From Panulirus ornatus (Eukaryota; Arthropoda; Malacostraca; Decapoda; Palinuridae): DNA of 64,000 nt. Below the pieces are notes generated by a model. The model made no database searches. It was not told where the DNA came from and saw only the letters and a program-made list of their open reading frames with translations. The stretch spans positions 48,011,954 through 48,075,953 of the forward strand of contig NC_092234.1 in NCBI RefSeq assembly GCF_036320965.1, read 5' to 3'. The translations under genes and the position numbers were made by a program. Of this stretch, positions 22,206 through 37,200 are shown piece by piece. The first letter of the stretch is position 1. Every line of letters begins with the position of its first letter.

Positions 22206-25200
22206 GTAAGTATTATTATTTTATTTTCAGACATGGGAGTATCTGTGTAGGGAACTTCTGATCCATGTACCCTTAAGGGTTATGTGGTGTCTTTGTAGGC
22301 TTAAAGTTGTAGACGGCCTGAATCTCTCGGAATCAAAATGATAGGAAAACTTTATACTTAGGAGAGGTATGTGTGAGAGCTTGAAACTTTCTCCTCCAAT
22401 AAAACATTCTCTTTTTGAAGTCCTAACTGTCATAATGGGTTACTTACGCTAGGTTTTTGGACAACATCCTACAATTTTTCTCTCTCAGAGGAACATTAAC
22501 CAGTATCCGTAAATGGGATGTGGTTTGTCTCATTAAAAGAAATTCTAGCTCTATATTCTTAAACATTCATGTCCTAAATGTTACTTATGAGGACATCTTT
22601 TTATGCTGTCTGCAGTATAAATGATGCTCTTGCATGGTATTCATTAGATATCTGTGAATTGGTGTTGTTTGGTCACTTATGTAATGCCTTGTTTAATAAA
22701 GAAATGTTTATAGTTGTTGTTATTTTTAGTAACTTTTATTGTTTGTTCTTACAGTTGTGGAGGACATCAACAAGAGCCGAGAGCCACTTCCAGCTTTAGA
22801 AGCTGTCTACCTCATCCAGCCCACTAAACTCTCTATAAGCAGTCTAGAGCAGGACTTCATCACTATCAATAAAGCCAAATATAAAGCCTGTCATGTATAT
22901 TTTACAGAAAGTAAGTATATAATGTAAGTCTATGTGGAAATGTTATGTTACTATTAATGAGTGTTGTGAAGTGGCTTCAGCTTCTCTCATATATTAAAAT
23001 CATATTAAGTTGACAGTTTTACAAATGTTTAGAGCATTACTGGGTAGTTTTGAAAATGTTAAGACAGATGACATCCAAAACATATGGGAAGGCTCCAGAT
23101 ATCGCTTGGTTGTAAAAGAGTTTGTACACATGACAATGAGAGTGGATGCTACTTTGTTGATGTGAGGACAGCAAACAAGTATGACAAAGAAAAAAATTTG
23201 ATGAGATCAGTGGACATCAGCATAAAGGGACACTAGAAAAAAATTTGATGAGATCAGTGGACATCAGCATAGAGGGACACTAATGTTACACTGGAAAGAC
23301 AGAAAGAATTATGTGTAAAACAGTGTTAGTATGTTAAAGTTTTTTGAATACGCAAATATAATTGTTTGGAAGAGTTGATTCATAAACTATTGAATGATAG
23401 ACCAGTAAATGGCATGATAGTTTGAAGTTGGTGGGTAAATTTGTGTGCTCTGTTTTTAGGAAGTGAGGTTTTGTTGGATTACAGGGGAAAATTAGAGTTT
23501 AGCATATAAGGAAAAAGATTTGAAATGTTTGAGAGTTTTGTTGAATGGGAAAAATGTAAGCTTAGTGTGTGCAAGAAGCTTGCACAATGGAGTGTCTCTC
23601 ACCTCTGATATATGTTTAAAAAACTGTTGTTTTTGTAGGTCCTTATAGTTAAGTTTGAATTTGAAGAGGTAAAGAATAATATTAAGAACAAGGTAAATGG
23701 TGTGAAGAAATCATTTGACATATATGCTTATATGTGTGCTGTCAATGGATTGAACTAGGGCATGAGAAACGTCTAGGGTAAACCATGGAAATGTCTGTGG
23801 GGCCTGGATGCGGATAGGGACTTGTGGTTTCGGTGCATTACACATGACAGCTAGAGACTGAGTGTGAGTGAATGTGACTGTTTTGTCTCTTTTCTTGGCA
23901 CTACCTTGCTGATGCAGGGGGTGATGATGCTGTTGCTTGTGGAGCGGGGTAGCACCGGGAATGGATGAAGGCAAATGAGTATGAATATGTACATGTGTAT
24001 ATATTTATATGGCTGTGTATGTGTATGTATATGTGTGTGTCTATATATGTATGCCTCTAAAGATAATCTAGCCATGTGGTGTGTGTAGCATATGAGAATT
24101 TTTTGAAGATGATATGTGGTAGCATGTTTAATGGTTTTAAGATAAGGTAGACCATAAGTGTAATGGATTAAAACTGTTGGTGATTGAATAGAGTTTAGAT
24201 GTTTCAGATAATATGAAAGCAATATTTGCGATTGTGCAGTGTTGTAAACAGTTTGTATGTGAGGTTAGAGATGTGAATTGAGACATTAGTTTCACTTGAC
24301 TTATCAGCTGCGTGAACTGAAAGAAAAGTTGGAGGCATCTATACTACCAAATAAGACTTTATTTCAACACACCAGACATAAGGATATGTATGGATAAATT
24401 TAGTGGCTGTATGCTGTATTAATGTACCTTTTGAGCTAAAGAACAGAACATGTAATTTAAACTAATTCCCTCTTTTATATTACAGCTTGTCCAAATGAGT
24501 GTTTTAATGAGATATGTAAGCAACATGTCGCCAAGTACATCAAGACACTAAAGGAAATCAACATTGCCTTTTTGCCTTACGAAAGTCAGGTATTTACTCA
24601 AACCAGGGTCTTATTTTGGTGTTGATTATGATAGATAATCTTATAGAGCATTGGTTTTCAAGCATGTGCATGTAAAATTCTGTGTAAAACCAAAAACAAT
24701 CAGAAAGTGATTATCATAAACGTTTACACTAAAAGTAGTGCTCCTTTTTTTCTTCTTCTTCTTCTTTCTGTACTTGGAATAAGTAAAAAACCTGTCTTTT
24801 AAGTAGTGCCAGGTTATAGTTAATGGGAAAGGCATGAGAGGGTAGAGAGTTACAAAGCTTTAAGGTATATGGTAAGAAACAGTTTTGGAAACAGTTATCA
24901 TGTAATGCAACAGCTTCTCAAGTATTGTGTGGTATAGCTAATGGTGGTGGCTTACAAGCAGCCACACCTTATGAGGAAAACCTTAGTAATACCCGTAAAA
25001 GATGGAAAGTGAATGAATATTGTGGCACAGGGCATGTGGGTCGAGTTTTGAAGTTAGCCTAGGAGAGTTGATAGGTGGGACCCCTTTTAACTCAACTCTG
25101 TCATGTAAGGTTGCAGAGTTAGAACCATCCCAGATGTGAGAGCAGTACTCCATACAAGGGCAGATCAGTCCTTTGTATGAATTTAGTAACTGTTCAGAAG

Positions 25201-28200
25201 AAAAGAAAGTTCAACATCTTCACATGACTCCCAGTTTCTTAGAGGCAGACTTGGCTATTTCTGTAATGTGAGGCTTCCAAGATAGTGTGGATGTTACTGT
25301 AATACCATATATGTTCATTGAATCAAGAGGTGGAATTACAGATCCATCAAAGGAGAGAGAAAAGTTTAGAGGAATTTTCAGTACAGAGATGGGCAGAAAC
25401 TGGGTCTTGGATGCATTACACTTAACCAGATTTCATCTGCCCCTGATATATCCCCTACAAGTATGAGTGTAAAACTGCACTTAATATTACTGAAATTCAC
25501 TTGCCACCTCTGAGCTCAGTCCACCAATTTGACTGGTGTGAATTTGAGCTGCAAACCTTCATTTTCAGTGGTATGTTTATTCTCCAGCATATTATTAGCT
25601 GCAAATTTCAGTATCTTAAAATGCATCCCATTATCAGTGTATGAGAGAGAGAATCAGTCCCAAGTTTGATCCCTGTAGAACATTGTCTGTTATGTCTAAC
25701 CAATCTGAGGCTTGACCATCAATCACTACTCTTTGCTTACAGCCGTTCAGCCAATATCCTAACCATTTAATGAAAACCCCTAGCTATAGCATGAGACTTA
25801 ACCTTTGGAAATAACTTTTGTTGAGAGAATGATGAGAATACATCATCGAACTGTCAAGGTGATTCCCGGCCATAGAAGGAAATCCAATGATAGCCAACTA
25901 AACGACAGTTATTTTTTAGCTTAAAAAAGAGAAGGTTAAGAGGCAGTTGTATTCAAAATTATCAAAGGCTTTGATAAACTTGATTAAAGCAGCTACTTCA
26001 GTCATGATCCATCAAATATTCTCAATAAAGATGCAAACATTGTAACTTGCATTAGGCCAAGTCCTTTTTCTTCTGTAGGATTATTCAAACATTGATTGAT
26101 TTACCAAATAGTGGTTGAAAATAGTACTATAGAAACATTTAAGAATAGACTTAATGAGTATTTTGCTTCAGGTTCACGACTAACATTATTTGTCCCCCCT
26201 TAGGTACATGAAACGATTTTATATCTTCTGCTCTCACCACACTAATCTATGAATTTCTGAGATTGTTTACTATCGCAAACAGCCCTGAAAGAACCCATTG
26301 GTCTATTGGTGTTTGGATTCCTTTGTATTCCTTTTTTTTTTTTTCATTGACCATCTAATAACTGATGGACAGTTTTGTCTTAGCAGACTGTAGTTTCCTT
26401 ATTGTGCATGCATTGATATGTCATTTGACAAAAAGTGTAGTGCTTCTGTTTTTAAGGAAGAGTGAGCAAAGAATATGCCTTTCTTTACACCAGTTCCCAT
26501 GAGTTAGCTTGCTCAGGTTATGTTGTGAATCCTGCTTGGTTAATTGATTAGAAAAGATATATCTTAGTTCATATAATCTGTGCATGGGAAATTATTGATG
26601 TGTGATTGCTTGGTTCATTATAGTATGGTCTTTGGGTCAACCATATCTTTGTTTTCCAAATTATTGCCAAGGTAACATAGATTGTGATATTTCAGCAGAC
26701 TAAATTTATCAGGGCTTTGAGAAGAGCCTATTTAAAATCATGTGTCATTTTCCTATCCAACATGTACTTCCTGATATATAATTTGCTGATATACTACAAT
26801 ATTTTACTCCTTGGCCTTCCCATATTGTTAGAACTTGAGTCACATCCTTATAATTTTCATTTTGATGTGCTTCCAGTTGTGCTCATCTTGGTTAAAAGTT
26901 GAAATAGTGAGTTAGAATGAAATACAGCATGGATTAAGTGGATCCCTTTAGATTTTTGTAGACCCAGTTCCCGAAGTAGGAAAGGCTTTAGAAAGGGGAA
27001 ATAAAAAGAATGAGAATTCCATAGCTTTGCTTCAGGAGGAAAAGAGGAGGGGTCATAATGATTAGTCTTGGTGTAACTAGTATATATATACAGAAGATGT
27101 GGAAAGTAGCAGCTTGGTGCATGCTGCAGATCCAGCTCTAAGGTGCTGGGACACACATACACACACAGCTCATAAGAAGTGTAGCTTAAATAACATTAGC
27201 ATATAGCATCAAATTTCACAATGCATTTATTTAAAGCCACCATATTTCTTGCTTCAGTATTTTAAAAGAATTCAGTGTGCCCCATTGTTATCTATTTTGA
27301 TGATTTGATTATGCCCATTTATATGTGAGACATATGCAGGATTGAACCTACATATTATGGCTTGAAAATGTATAAAACAATATCATTTTACTTTTGTGCT
27401 CTAGACTTAACTTGCCACTAACAATTTGCAGTTTTAATTAAATTATTTTTATTTTTCATCAACAGGTCTTTTCATTGGACTTTCCAAAGGCATTCCCATC
27501 ATATTACAGCCCATCACAAGCCCAGAGTCGACAGATTTCATTAGAACGAATGGCTGAACAGATTGCAACAGTCTGTGCTACCCTTGGCGAGTACCCAGCT
27601 GTCAGGTAAGAAAATTTTTATTACTGTACATACAGTACTGAGGTGAAGGAATGAGGGTTATGGATGTAGATGACTTACAATATATGTAAAGAACTGCGTC
27701 ATTATTTCATAGATACTTTATGTCACTGTATATACAGCGATTTGTTTGAAAGAATTGAAGTTCACAAGTTTTTGAAGAGTTTTTCTTGAGAGACGTATCT
27801 TTTTTATTTGAATATTTATTTTTGGTTGTGATAAAAACTTTAAGGCTTTAGCCACATATGAAATATCATTTATAAGTCCAGGCCTTAATAGGAAAGGAGA
27901 AAAAAGTACATTATATAGGCTTTTGATTAGAAGGAAGCCTTTTTTAAAAGGGATAGGTTCTAGCTGTTAGGAAACATTTGTGAAATATAATGAGTAGAGG
28001 GAGTGTAAGAAAATGTATGATAATAGGAAATATGAAAAAAGTTAGTCATGTTGTGCATGTAGGTAGATGTTAACGTTAGTATGCTATCTTTGTGTGAATG
28101 AGACAGTAGTGAGGGTGGGTGTAAATGGTTCTGGGCACCATTTGTATAATACATTATATCTAACCAGTCAGCTACTATATTGATTTGGGTAAGAGTTGTG

Positions 28201-31200
28201 AACCTCTGTTCTCATCTGTTATGTTTATGTAGGTAGGTAAATCAGTGTAATTGGACATTCATAAAAATTGGAACAACTTACTTTTGGTGACAGGTATCGT
28301 GCAGACTTTGAACGAAATGTGGAACTTGCTCAGTTGGTGCAGCAGAAGTTAGATGGTTACAAGGCAGATGAGCCTTCCATGGGTGAGGGGCCAGAGAAGG
28401 CACGCTCCCAGCTGCTTATTCTTGACCGTGGATTTGACTGCACCTCTCCATTGCTGCATGAACTTACCTTACAGGTAAGTTGTTACACTGCAGGTTCTTT
28501 TATTCTCTCTCCTTATTGATAGCTCCTTGCACATGAAATAGATGGTGAATGTTGAGTCTTCATAATCATAGTTATTATCAAGTATACCCAGTTAAACAGG
28601 TGTCAGAATCCTCTACAAACATTTGAAACTTTGCTGAGATATTCTCCAGTTAGATTTGGTTATCATCTTGGCATATGGCAATAACTTGTGTAATGAGAAT
28701 GATATTTTTTGAAATGTTGAAGGTATGAATGTAAAGTGAGCGACATAAATCTTGCACCCTGTTCATGAGGCTTAACCAAGATAGTGACTGATTTTAACAA
28801 TTGATGATTTTGGAATTGGTTTTGAGAACTTCATTGGCAGCCTTAATTGGTTTTATTAATATTAATGATAGACTTTAGAAACAGTAGATGTGTGTTTGCT
28901 TTTATTATTGGAAGACTAAGAGGTGTTGTTAGTGACATTGATAAACTTTTACTGATAGGGCAGCAGTTTTGAAAGTAGCACTAGGTGAATGTGTCGTTAC
29001 AGTTTTGGTTATGTTGTAGGAAGTAGCATAGCAGTGGTGGAACGACATTAAACAAAGCTTTGAACATGATTTGTGAAATAAAATTGGTAACAGAGCTAAC
29101 ATATGTTTTGTGAGGGTTGTTACTATTGCTTGCAGCAGCAGTTATCATTGTAGTTTTGACGTACATGATAAGTTTATGAACATCTGAGGTAGGTCTTGTG
29201 AAGTTACTGATGCTTGTAAAGATGACAGTTCAGTGATAAACAGTATGTTGTATGATCATTACAGTTTTGATAATGATGCTCATAATAGTATTGGCAGTGT
29301 TGTCAGCAATGTTAGTAAAGGTATTTTTAATGTCACAATATTGGCTTCAGTTTTCAGAGATCTTAGCGACAGTTTTGGCAGTAATGATGACTGAGTTGTT
29401 TGGAACTAGAAGATTTGGCACTAGTGAGGGGAGAGATGTTAGGAGCTAGTGGTTTTGTCTGTAGTGGTGGTGGAGATGTTAGGACCTAGTGGTTTTGGCT
29501 GAAGTGATGGCAAAGATGTTAGGAACTAATAGTTTTGGCTGTAGTGATGGCAGAGATGCTTATTACTAGTGGTTTTGGCAGTAGAGATGGCAGAAATGTT
29601 AAGAACTAATGGTTTTGGCAGTAATAAGGGCAGAGATGTTAGGATCAAGTGGTTTTGGCTGTAATGATGGCAGAGATGCGAGGAACTAGTGGTTTTGTCT
29701 GTAGTGTTGGCAGAGATGCTAGGAAGTAGTGGCTTTGGCTGTAGTGGTGGCACAGATGTTAGGAGTGAGAGATTTTGGCTGCAACAACAGTAGAGATGTT
29801 AGGAACTAGTGGGTTTGACTGCAGTGATGGGAGAAATGTTACGAATTAGTGGTTTTGGCTGTAGTGATAGTAGAAATGTTAGGAACTAGTGGTTTTGACA
29901 GTAGGTGAGGACAAGATTTTAGGAACTAGTGGTTTTGGCAGTAATAAGGGCAAGATGTTGGCAAAAGTAGTAGCAGAAAGTTGAAGATGTTGCCTCAGGT
30001 TGTGCAGAAGCACATTAGAAGGGCCTTGGTAAAAGGGGCTTAGAAATCATATCACATGTACTTAAATTAGAAGTTTTGCATTAGGTAAGGTAGCATCCTG
30101 TTTCCATTGTCCACTTTGAAAATGGCATCTATTGAGTTTACCTTGTAACTTTTCCCTATAAAACTTCCATCACAGAAACTTTGTTGTACCACATTCTATA
30201 GTACCTCAAAAGTGTATGGTTATGTCACTAAGTAAATATTGATGAAAAAGAAACAATTTAACTATTTCCATAAGTAAAATTTCAGATTGGGGTGAGATTT
30301 TTTAAGATTGTTAACACCAGCTGATGGAGAATTTGATGGTGTATCCAGTGTACTGAATGTACAGATAGTTAATTTGATATGGTATAGGTATTTTTGAGAG
30401 AGAATAGGCTTGTCAAGGATCTGCTTGAGTGTACAGCGGGAATAGTTCTGCTAATTGCTGTTAAGAACATCCAGTTTCGTAAAGAACCATGTCATTTGTG
30501 TGGTTGTTCCTCTGTGACATGGTTATATAAATTGCATTAATTTGATTTCAGTTTAGTAAGAATATTTCTCTGAATAAAGAACACATGTCATGTATGATAT
30601 AATTTTTTTGTTTTTGTTGTATTCCATGTACAGAGTTGTTTCTGTAATATTTCATAAGATATTTCATAAGATGCTAATGCAATTGATTTTTTAGGCAATG
30701 GCTTATGATCTTCTGGACATTGAGAATGATGTTTACAAGTACGAGGCAACCCAGGGTGAGAGTGAGAAGGAGGTGCTTTTGGATGAAAATGATGACCTGT
30801 GGGTGGAACTTCGCCACCAGCATATTGCTGTTGTCTCACAGATCATTACCAAGAAAACAAAGGGTGTGTATCATATACTGGGATCACAGAATACCAAATT
30901 TATAATCAAGAGTCCTTTCAAATATATTGTTTTGTATGGGGCATTGAATTTATGAATGGATATTTGTAACCACAGTGAATGTCAAGTTGATTGAAAAAAG
31001 GGTTTTTCATGCTAGTGTTGGCAGAAGTGCATAGAAAAGCCATAGATAAATTACTTCAGATATAGAATAAGAACTATTAAGGTGTTTTAAAAGGTGAAAA
31101 ACTTAATCAGATTTTGAAAATGTTAGGACTGGCTGCATCTCCACACTAAGAACAGTGGTTGATATAAAAGATATGAAATAAAAGCAAATGCTCAGGTTTC

Positions 31201-34200
31201 TGCACCTTGAAATGCTACAAAAGTGACCACTGTGAAATGATATAGTGGCATACAAGGGAAGACTTAAGTGTCTGGGTCAAAGATCAGATTGAATTTAGAA
31301 TGCTGGTACACACCATGATAATTCTAATAAGTTTTGAAAGTAATTTAATTGTTTGTATTTTTAGGCCCTATATTAAGTAATTTTGTTGGTATTGTTTCAA
31401 AACATCGTCAGTTTATGTCAAGTGTGTTTATAAACTAGATCTTTCTTATATTTATTTTTTATCATGTCTTTGGGGGGAATCTTTTTCTACAGGAACATAT
31501 CTCTAGTTATGGAAAGGTTGTCCATGGGAAAATGTTTTTTTTCTGGCTGGAATTCTGCTTAGCAGTCAACATATCAGGAACACGTGTGTCCCATTTTTCT
31601 AGGGACAGGTATACAGTGCTCAGGGACATTTAGAAATGAGGTGTATAGATAAGACTTTATTTGAAAGTGATGTGGTTGACTGATGACCAAGAACCATTTG
31701 TTTTGTGAGTGATGATGTTTTGATTGTTGGTGTGAATGTTGGAGAAATGTGAATTTTGCAATATTTAATCAGTATCTGAAAGTCGTGGTGACCTGATAGG
31801 AGCAAACGAAGGTGTAAAGAGATTATTGTAGAATGTTGATAAAAAAAAGAAGTTTTTGTTTTAAAGTACAGGGACTTAGAATGTTAGAATGCCACGCCAT
31901 GCTAGGAAATTGAATATGAGACGAGTATTAATGGAAACTAAATAGAAAAGTGCAGGACTTAGGAAAGGTAATGGAAAATAGACAAGTTGGTCAGGAATAG
32001 ATGTAGGAAGCATGTGTCATGAAAAGAAGGTATGCTGCAGATGATCTTTTAAAGGGATGTAGAAAGTATGGAAAATATAAGATGATCAGTTCTAGATTGT
32101 CATTGGTAAGGTGATGAATTTTCTCTTTTTTTCAGAGTTCATGGCCACCAAGCGCAACATGGGCACAGATAAAGCCTCAATGAAGGATTTGTCCCAAATG
32201 ATTAAAAAGATGCCACAGTACCAGAAGGAACTTTCAAAATATGCAACCCACATCCATCTTGCTGAAAGTTGTATGAAGAAATACCAGGGATATGTGGACA
32301 AGTTATGCAAAGTTGAACAGGATTTGGGCATGGGCACTGATGCTGAAGGTATGTTATTCTCTGTTTTTGTCAAAACAACCAGTTTTTAAGGCAACTAATG
32401 TTATGGAAGAAACACTCCATCTCAACTTGAGAATCCACATTCATTGTTGTTAGCATAGATCATTAGAATACAGAGTGTTTGTGATCTCACTGGAGTTTAT
32501 TGGATCATAAAGGCAAACATGTATAACAAGGATATAAATTTTGATGTGTCAGTATTTTGACATAAAGAGTAAAGTATATTGTTATGATAGTTAAGATATT
32601 AAGAGTGAAAAGCTGCAGAAGTTGGTTACTGAGTTTGGAAGAGTGTGTGAAAGGATAAAGTTGAGAGTCAATGTGGATAAAGTCAAGGCTATTAGGTTTA
32701 GCAGGGTTAAAGGACGGGTTATTTGGTATGTGAACTTGAATGGAGAAACCTTGGATGAAGTGAAGTGTTGTAGATACCTGGGAGTGGACGTGGCTGCAAT
32801 TGGAACCATAAAAGCAGAAGTGAATCATAGGAAGGGGAAAGGACAAAGGGTTCTGGGAACGTTGAAGAATGTGTGGAGAGAGAGACTGTTATCTGGGAGG
32901 GCAAAAATGGGTATGTTTGAAGGTACAGGAGTCTCAACAGTATTATATGGATGCTAGGCTGTTCCAAGGAAGGTAGATGTGTTGGAAGTGAAAAGTTTGA
33001 GGACAGTATGTAATGTGAAGTACTTTGATTGAGTAAATAATGAAGGATAAGAGAGAGATGTGGTAATGAAAAGAGTGTGTTTGAGAGAGCTGAAGAGGGT
33101 GCTGAAATGGTATGGACATATGTAAAGAATGAGTAAGGATAGGTTGACAAAGAGGGTATATACATCAGAAGTGGAGGGAACAAGAACAGGAAGACCAAAT
33201 TGTAGATGGAAGGATGGAGTGATAAAGAGTTTTAGTGATCAGGGCCTGAACATGCATGAGTGTGAAAGGTCTTCATAGGATAGAGTGAATTAGAATAATG
33301 TGGTATACTGGGATTGATGCACTGTCAGTGGACTGAACCAGGGCATGTAAAGTTGTTAAGGTAAACCATGGAAAGTTCTGTGTGGCTTGGTTGTAGATAG
33401 TTTTGATTTCAGTGCATTACACATGACAGCTAGAGAATGGATGTGAGTGGATGCGGCCTTTCTTTGTTTATTTCATATGTTTCTTATTCATGATGGTATA
33501 TTGACACTTTCATAACTGCAAGAATGTTTTTGCAGGTGCTCAAGATCCAAAGAGTTATGATATGATAAGTACTAGGTGTTTTGGCAAATCATCTTTATCT
33601 GTCATTGCTGCTTGTATATGTGTGGCACTATGGATGAATGAGAACTAACTTTGAATCTAATTGCATTTACTTGGTTGAAGGCATGTGATTGTGGGGTTTG
33701 GTTAGTTAATTCTGATGCTCGCAGATGCTTGGCTGTGGAAGGTATCTTCTTGGTATTTTTTATTTTTTATACTTTGTCGCTGTCTTCCATGTTAGCGAGG
33801 TAGCACAAGGAAACAGACGAACGAATGGCCCAACCCACCCACATACACGTCCACACACGCACATATACATACCTCTACGTTTCAACATACACATATATAT
33901 ACATACACAGACATATACATATATACACATGTACATAATTTATACTTGCTGCCTTTATTAATTCCTGTTGCCACCCCGCCACACGTGAAATGACACCCCC
34001 TCTTCCCCCACGCATGTGAGGTAGTGCTAGGAAAATACAGTAAAGGCCACATTCATTCACACTCAATCTCTAGCTGTCATGTATAATGCACCGAAACCAC
34101 AGCTCCCTTTCCACATCCATGCCCCACAAAACTTTTCATGGTTTACCCCAGACACTTCACATGCCCTGGTTCAATCCATTGACAGCACGTCGACCCTGGT

Positions 34201-37200
34201 ATATCGCATCATTCCAATTCACTCTATTCTTTGCATGCCTTTCACCCTTCTGCATGTTCAGGCCCCGATCGCCCCAATTTCACTCCACCCTTCCACCTCC
34301 AATTTGGTTTCCCACTTCTCCTTGTTCCCTCCACCTCTGACACATATACCCTCTTTGTCAGTCTTTCCTCACTCATTCTCTCCATGTGACCAAACCATTT
34401 CAATACACCCTCTTCTGGTCTCTCAACCACACTCTTTTTATTATCACACATCTCTCTTACCCTTTCATTACTTACTCGATCAAACCACCTCACACCACAT
34501 ATTGTCCTCAAACATCTCATTTCCAACACATCCACCCTTCCCTGCACAACCCTATCTATAGCCTATGCCTCACAACCATATAACATTGTTGGAACCACTG
34601 TTCTTTCAAACATACCCATTTTTGCTTTCTGAGATAATGTTCCCATTTTTGCTTTCTGAGATAATGTTCTCGCCTTCCACACATTCTTCAACGCTCCCAG
34701 CACTTTTGCCCCCTCCCCCACCCTGTGACTCACTTCCGCTTCCATGGTTCCATCCACTGCCAAATCCACTCCCAGATATCTAAAACACTTCACTTCCTCC
34801 AGTTTTTCTCCATTCAAACTTACCTCCCAATTGACTTTTCCCTCAACCCTATTGTACCTAATAACCTTGCTCTTATTCATATTTACTCTCAGCTTTCTTC
34901 TTTCACACACTTTACCAAACTCAGTCACCAGCTTCTGCAGTTTCTCACCCAAATCAGCCACCAGTGCTGTATCATCAGTGAACAACTGACTCACTTCTCA
35001 AGCCCTCTCATCCACAACAGACTGCATACTTGCCCCTCTCTCCAAAACTCTTGCATTCACCTCCCTAACAACCCCATCCATGAATAAATTAAAAACCATG
35101 GAGAAATCATGCACCCCTGCTGCAAACCTACATTCACAGAGAACCAATCACTTTCCTCTCTTCCTGCTCATACACATGCCTTCTTGGTACCTCATACTTA
35201 ACTTTCTTTTGCATTTGTATGGACATAGGCTGTCACAGTGAACTTAAATGAAAAACTGAAACATATATTCATATATTATATAGACGTAGAAACACATCTT
35301 TATTAATGCATCAGAATTCATGCCCACTCTGTCTTCATAAAGGATAACTTGATTGCTCATATTCCACATCCCTGTTTCATTTGTTAAAATGTCCTGTGAT
35401 GAGTGTGCTGTATAAATTGTGTATTACTTGACAGGTGAGAAGATCAGGGACCACATGAGAAACATTGTTCCCATACTTCTGGATCAAAATGTAGAGAATC
35501 AGGACAAGCTACGTGTCATTCTACTCTTCATCTTAGCTAAGAATGGTGTTTCAAATGAAAACCTTGAAAAGTTACTCCAGCATGCTCAGATCCCGGCTGC
35601 TGAGAAAGACACAATCAACAATATGGCGCATTTGGGCATAAATGTTATTGTTGATGTAAGTTGACAGTGTTTATGTTGTAAATTTTAGTTACTACTTAAG
35701 TTTACTACTTACTCATAGATTATACATTGACCACTTGTGATAACATGAGCACTGGCTTTACTGTACTTTACTTCACCTAATAATTATTAGTTTTATATGA
35801 GTGACAATAAGGTGAATTTGATAAAACTGATGACTTGCCCATATGTCTTTTGGACAATAGATTAAGAAATATTTATTTTTTCATTTATATATCTGTTGAT
35901 TATTTATATATTTATTTATAATTACCCCAGGACCAGTTTCTATGAAACAATCCTGATGTTATCCTGGTCCTCTTTCCGAAGGTTCCTGCAGCCCATGGCT
36001 GTACTAATGTTGAAGCAAAGAAATGTAATTCCTTAGGAGTAAGTTTATTGAAGTAAGTTTATTGAAAAGACTGTACTCCTAATGATGCAGCCTCGCCAAA
36101 GGTGACTTTTCATTCATAGTTTATCCTCTTGCAGGTGGAGCATGGAACATTAGGAGATATGAAAGAGACAGTAGAGTGGTTGTCTATAGAGCTCGTGCTG
36201 CTAGCAGGTTGCGATTATCCATTTACAGATCACATAAACAGATTTCGTTGTACCACTAGATGACATTTCCTCAATTTCAGGTCATTCTCCCTCATAACAT
36301 TCAGAATGTCCTTGTGTATTTAACATGAGAATGGAGATAATTTACTTGCAAGCAGTGTTGGTTGCTAGGTGTCTGTTATTGTTGTTATAGAATGCATCCA
36401 GGATGCATTCACTTTCTGTCTGTAAAATGGTAGGATCATAAGATCAAAAAGGGATGTAAAAATGCATAGATGCAGTGTGCAATTGGGCAGAAGTGAACCT
36501 GGTGATTTCTACTAAAAAACTGAAATAACCGTCTTAGATCTAGGAGCCATCATTAATGAGGCACTAGAATGCAGAGAGCTTATTAAGAAAATAGATTTAT
36601 CGAGTCAAGTGAATAGTAGCGTAATAATGAGAACTTTCTCCACACAGATGGAAAACTAATGATGTTTTCATTGCATTAGTTGCATCTTAGACATGAACAG
36701 TCGTTGGATATGCTGAATTGGTGTTTGTGGAGTAGTGAAGATGGATGATGTCTCAAGCAAATATGAGAGTGTGATTCATGTATGTCTTGGGAGCATGGTT
36801 TCAGTTGGGTGTACATGATAATTGTGTTATATGCATGGTAAGAGAGAATATCAGGATTTCAAAATGATCGACAGTTCATTTAGTGCTACACAGTAGCGCT
36901 GCCTTTTGGCAAATTCTCAGAAGAGCTCATAAGTATGTATTCTTGTGATACAGTGGCTTTCTAGGTAATGTAGGTGTAGCTTATGGTGGAGGCATGCAAG
37001 CAACCAGATTTTTTTTTTTCTTTCTTTTTTTCAGAAAATGTTTCTAACAAGGTTTTGTTCTGTACAAGTAAATTCATTGAACTATGGAGACTTGTAAATT
37101 TACCCATGGTTGCCAGTTTGTCATATGTTGTATTGAGGCATGTATCTGAAGAGTGAGGATGTTTGTAACTTGGAGCTAGATTTCTACTGCCTTAGGGTGT

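Larger units (their letters stand above)
24590..27465 (+). other. Rop intron 4
   Basis: Longest intron but one. It is largely occupied by the antisense CR1/I-type LINE remnants listed separately; the rest is unique AT-rich sequence with no exon-like conservation that I can see. Confidence 0.7.
32349..35434 (+). other. Rop intron 8, with two LINE fragments tail to tail
   Basis: Largest intron of the gene. It is mostly two older LINE copies in opposite orientation (32600-33480 + and 33750-35190 -), leaving only short unique flanks next to the exons. Confidence 0.75.

Noticed and set aside
30864..30955. Read-through of Rop exon 7 into intron 7
   Set aside because: The frame is open for 30 codons, but the sequence leaves the SM family at the donor, and exon 8 restores it exactly.
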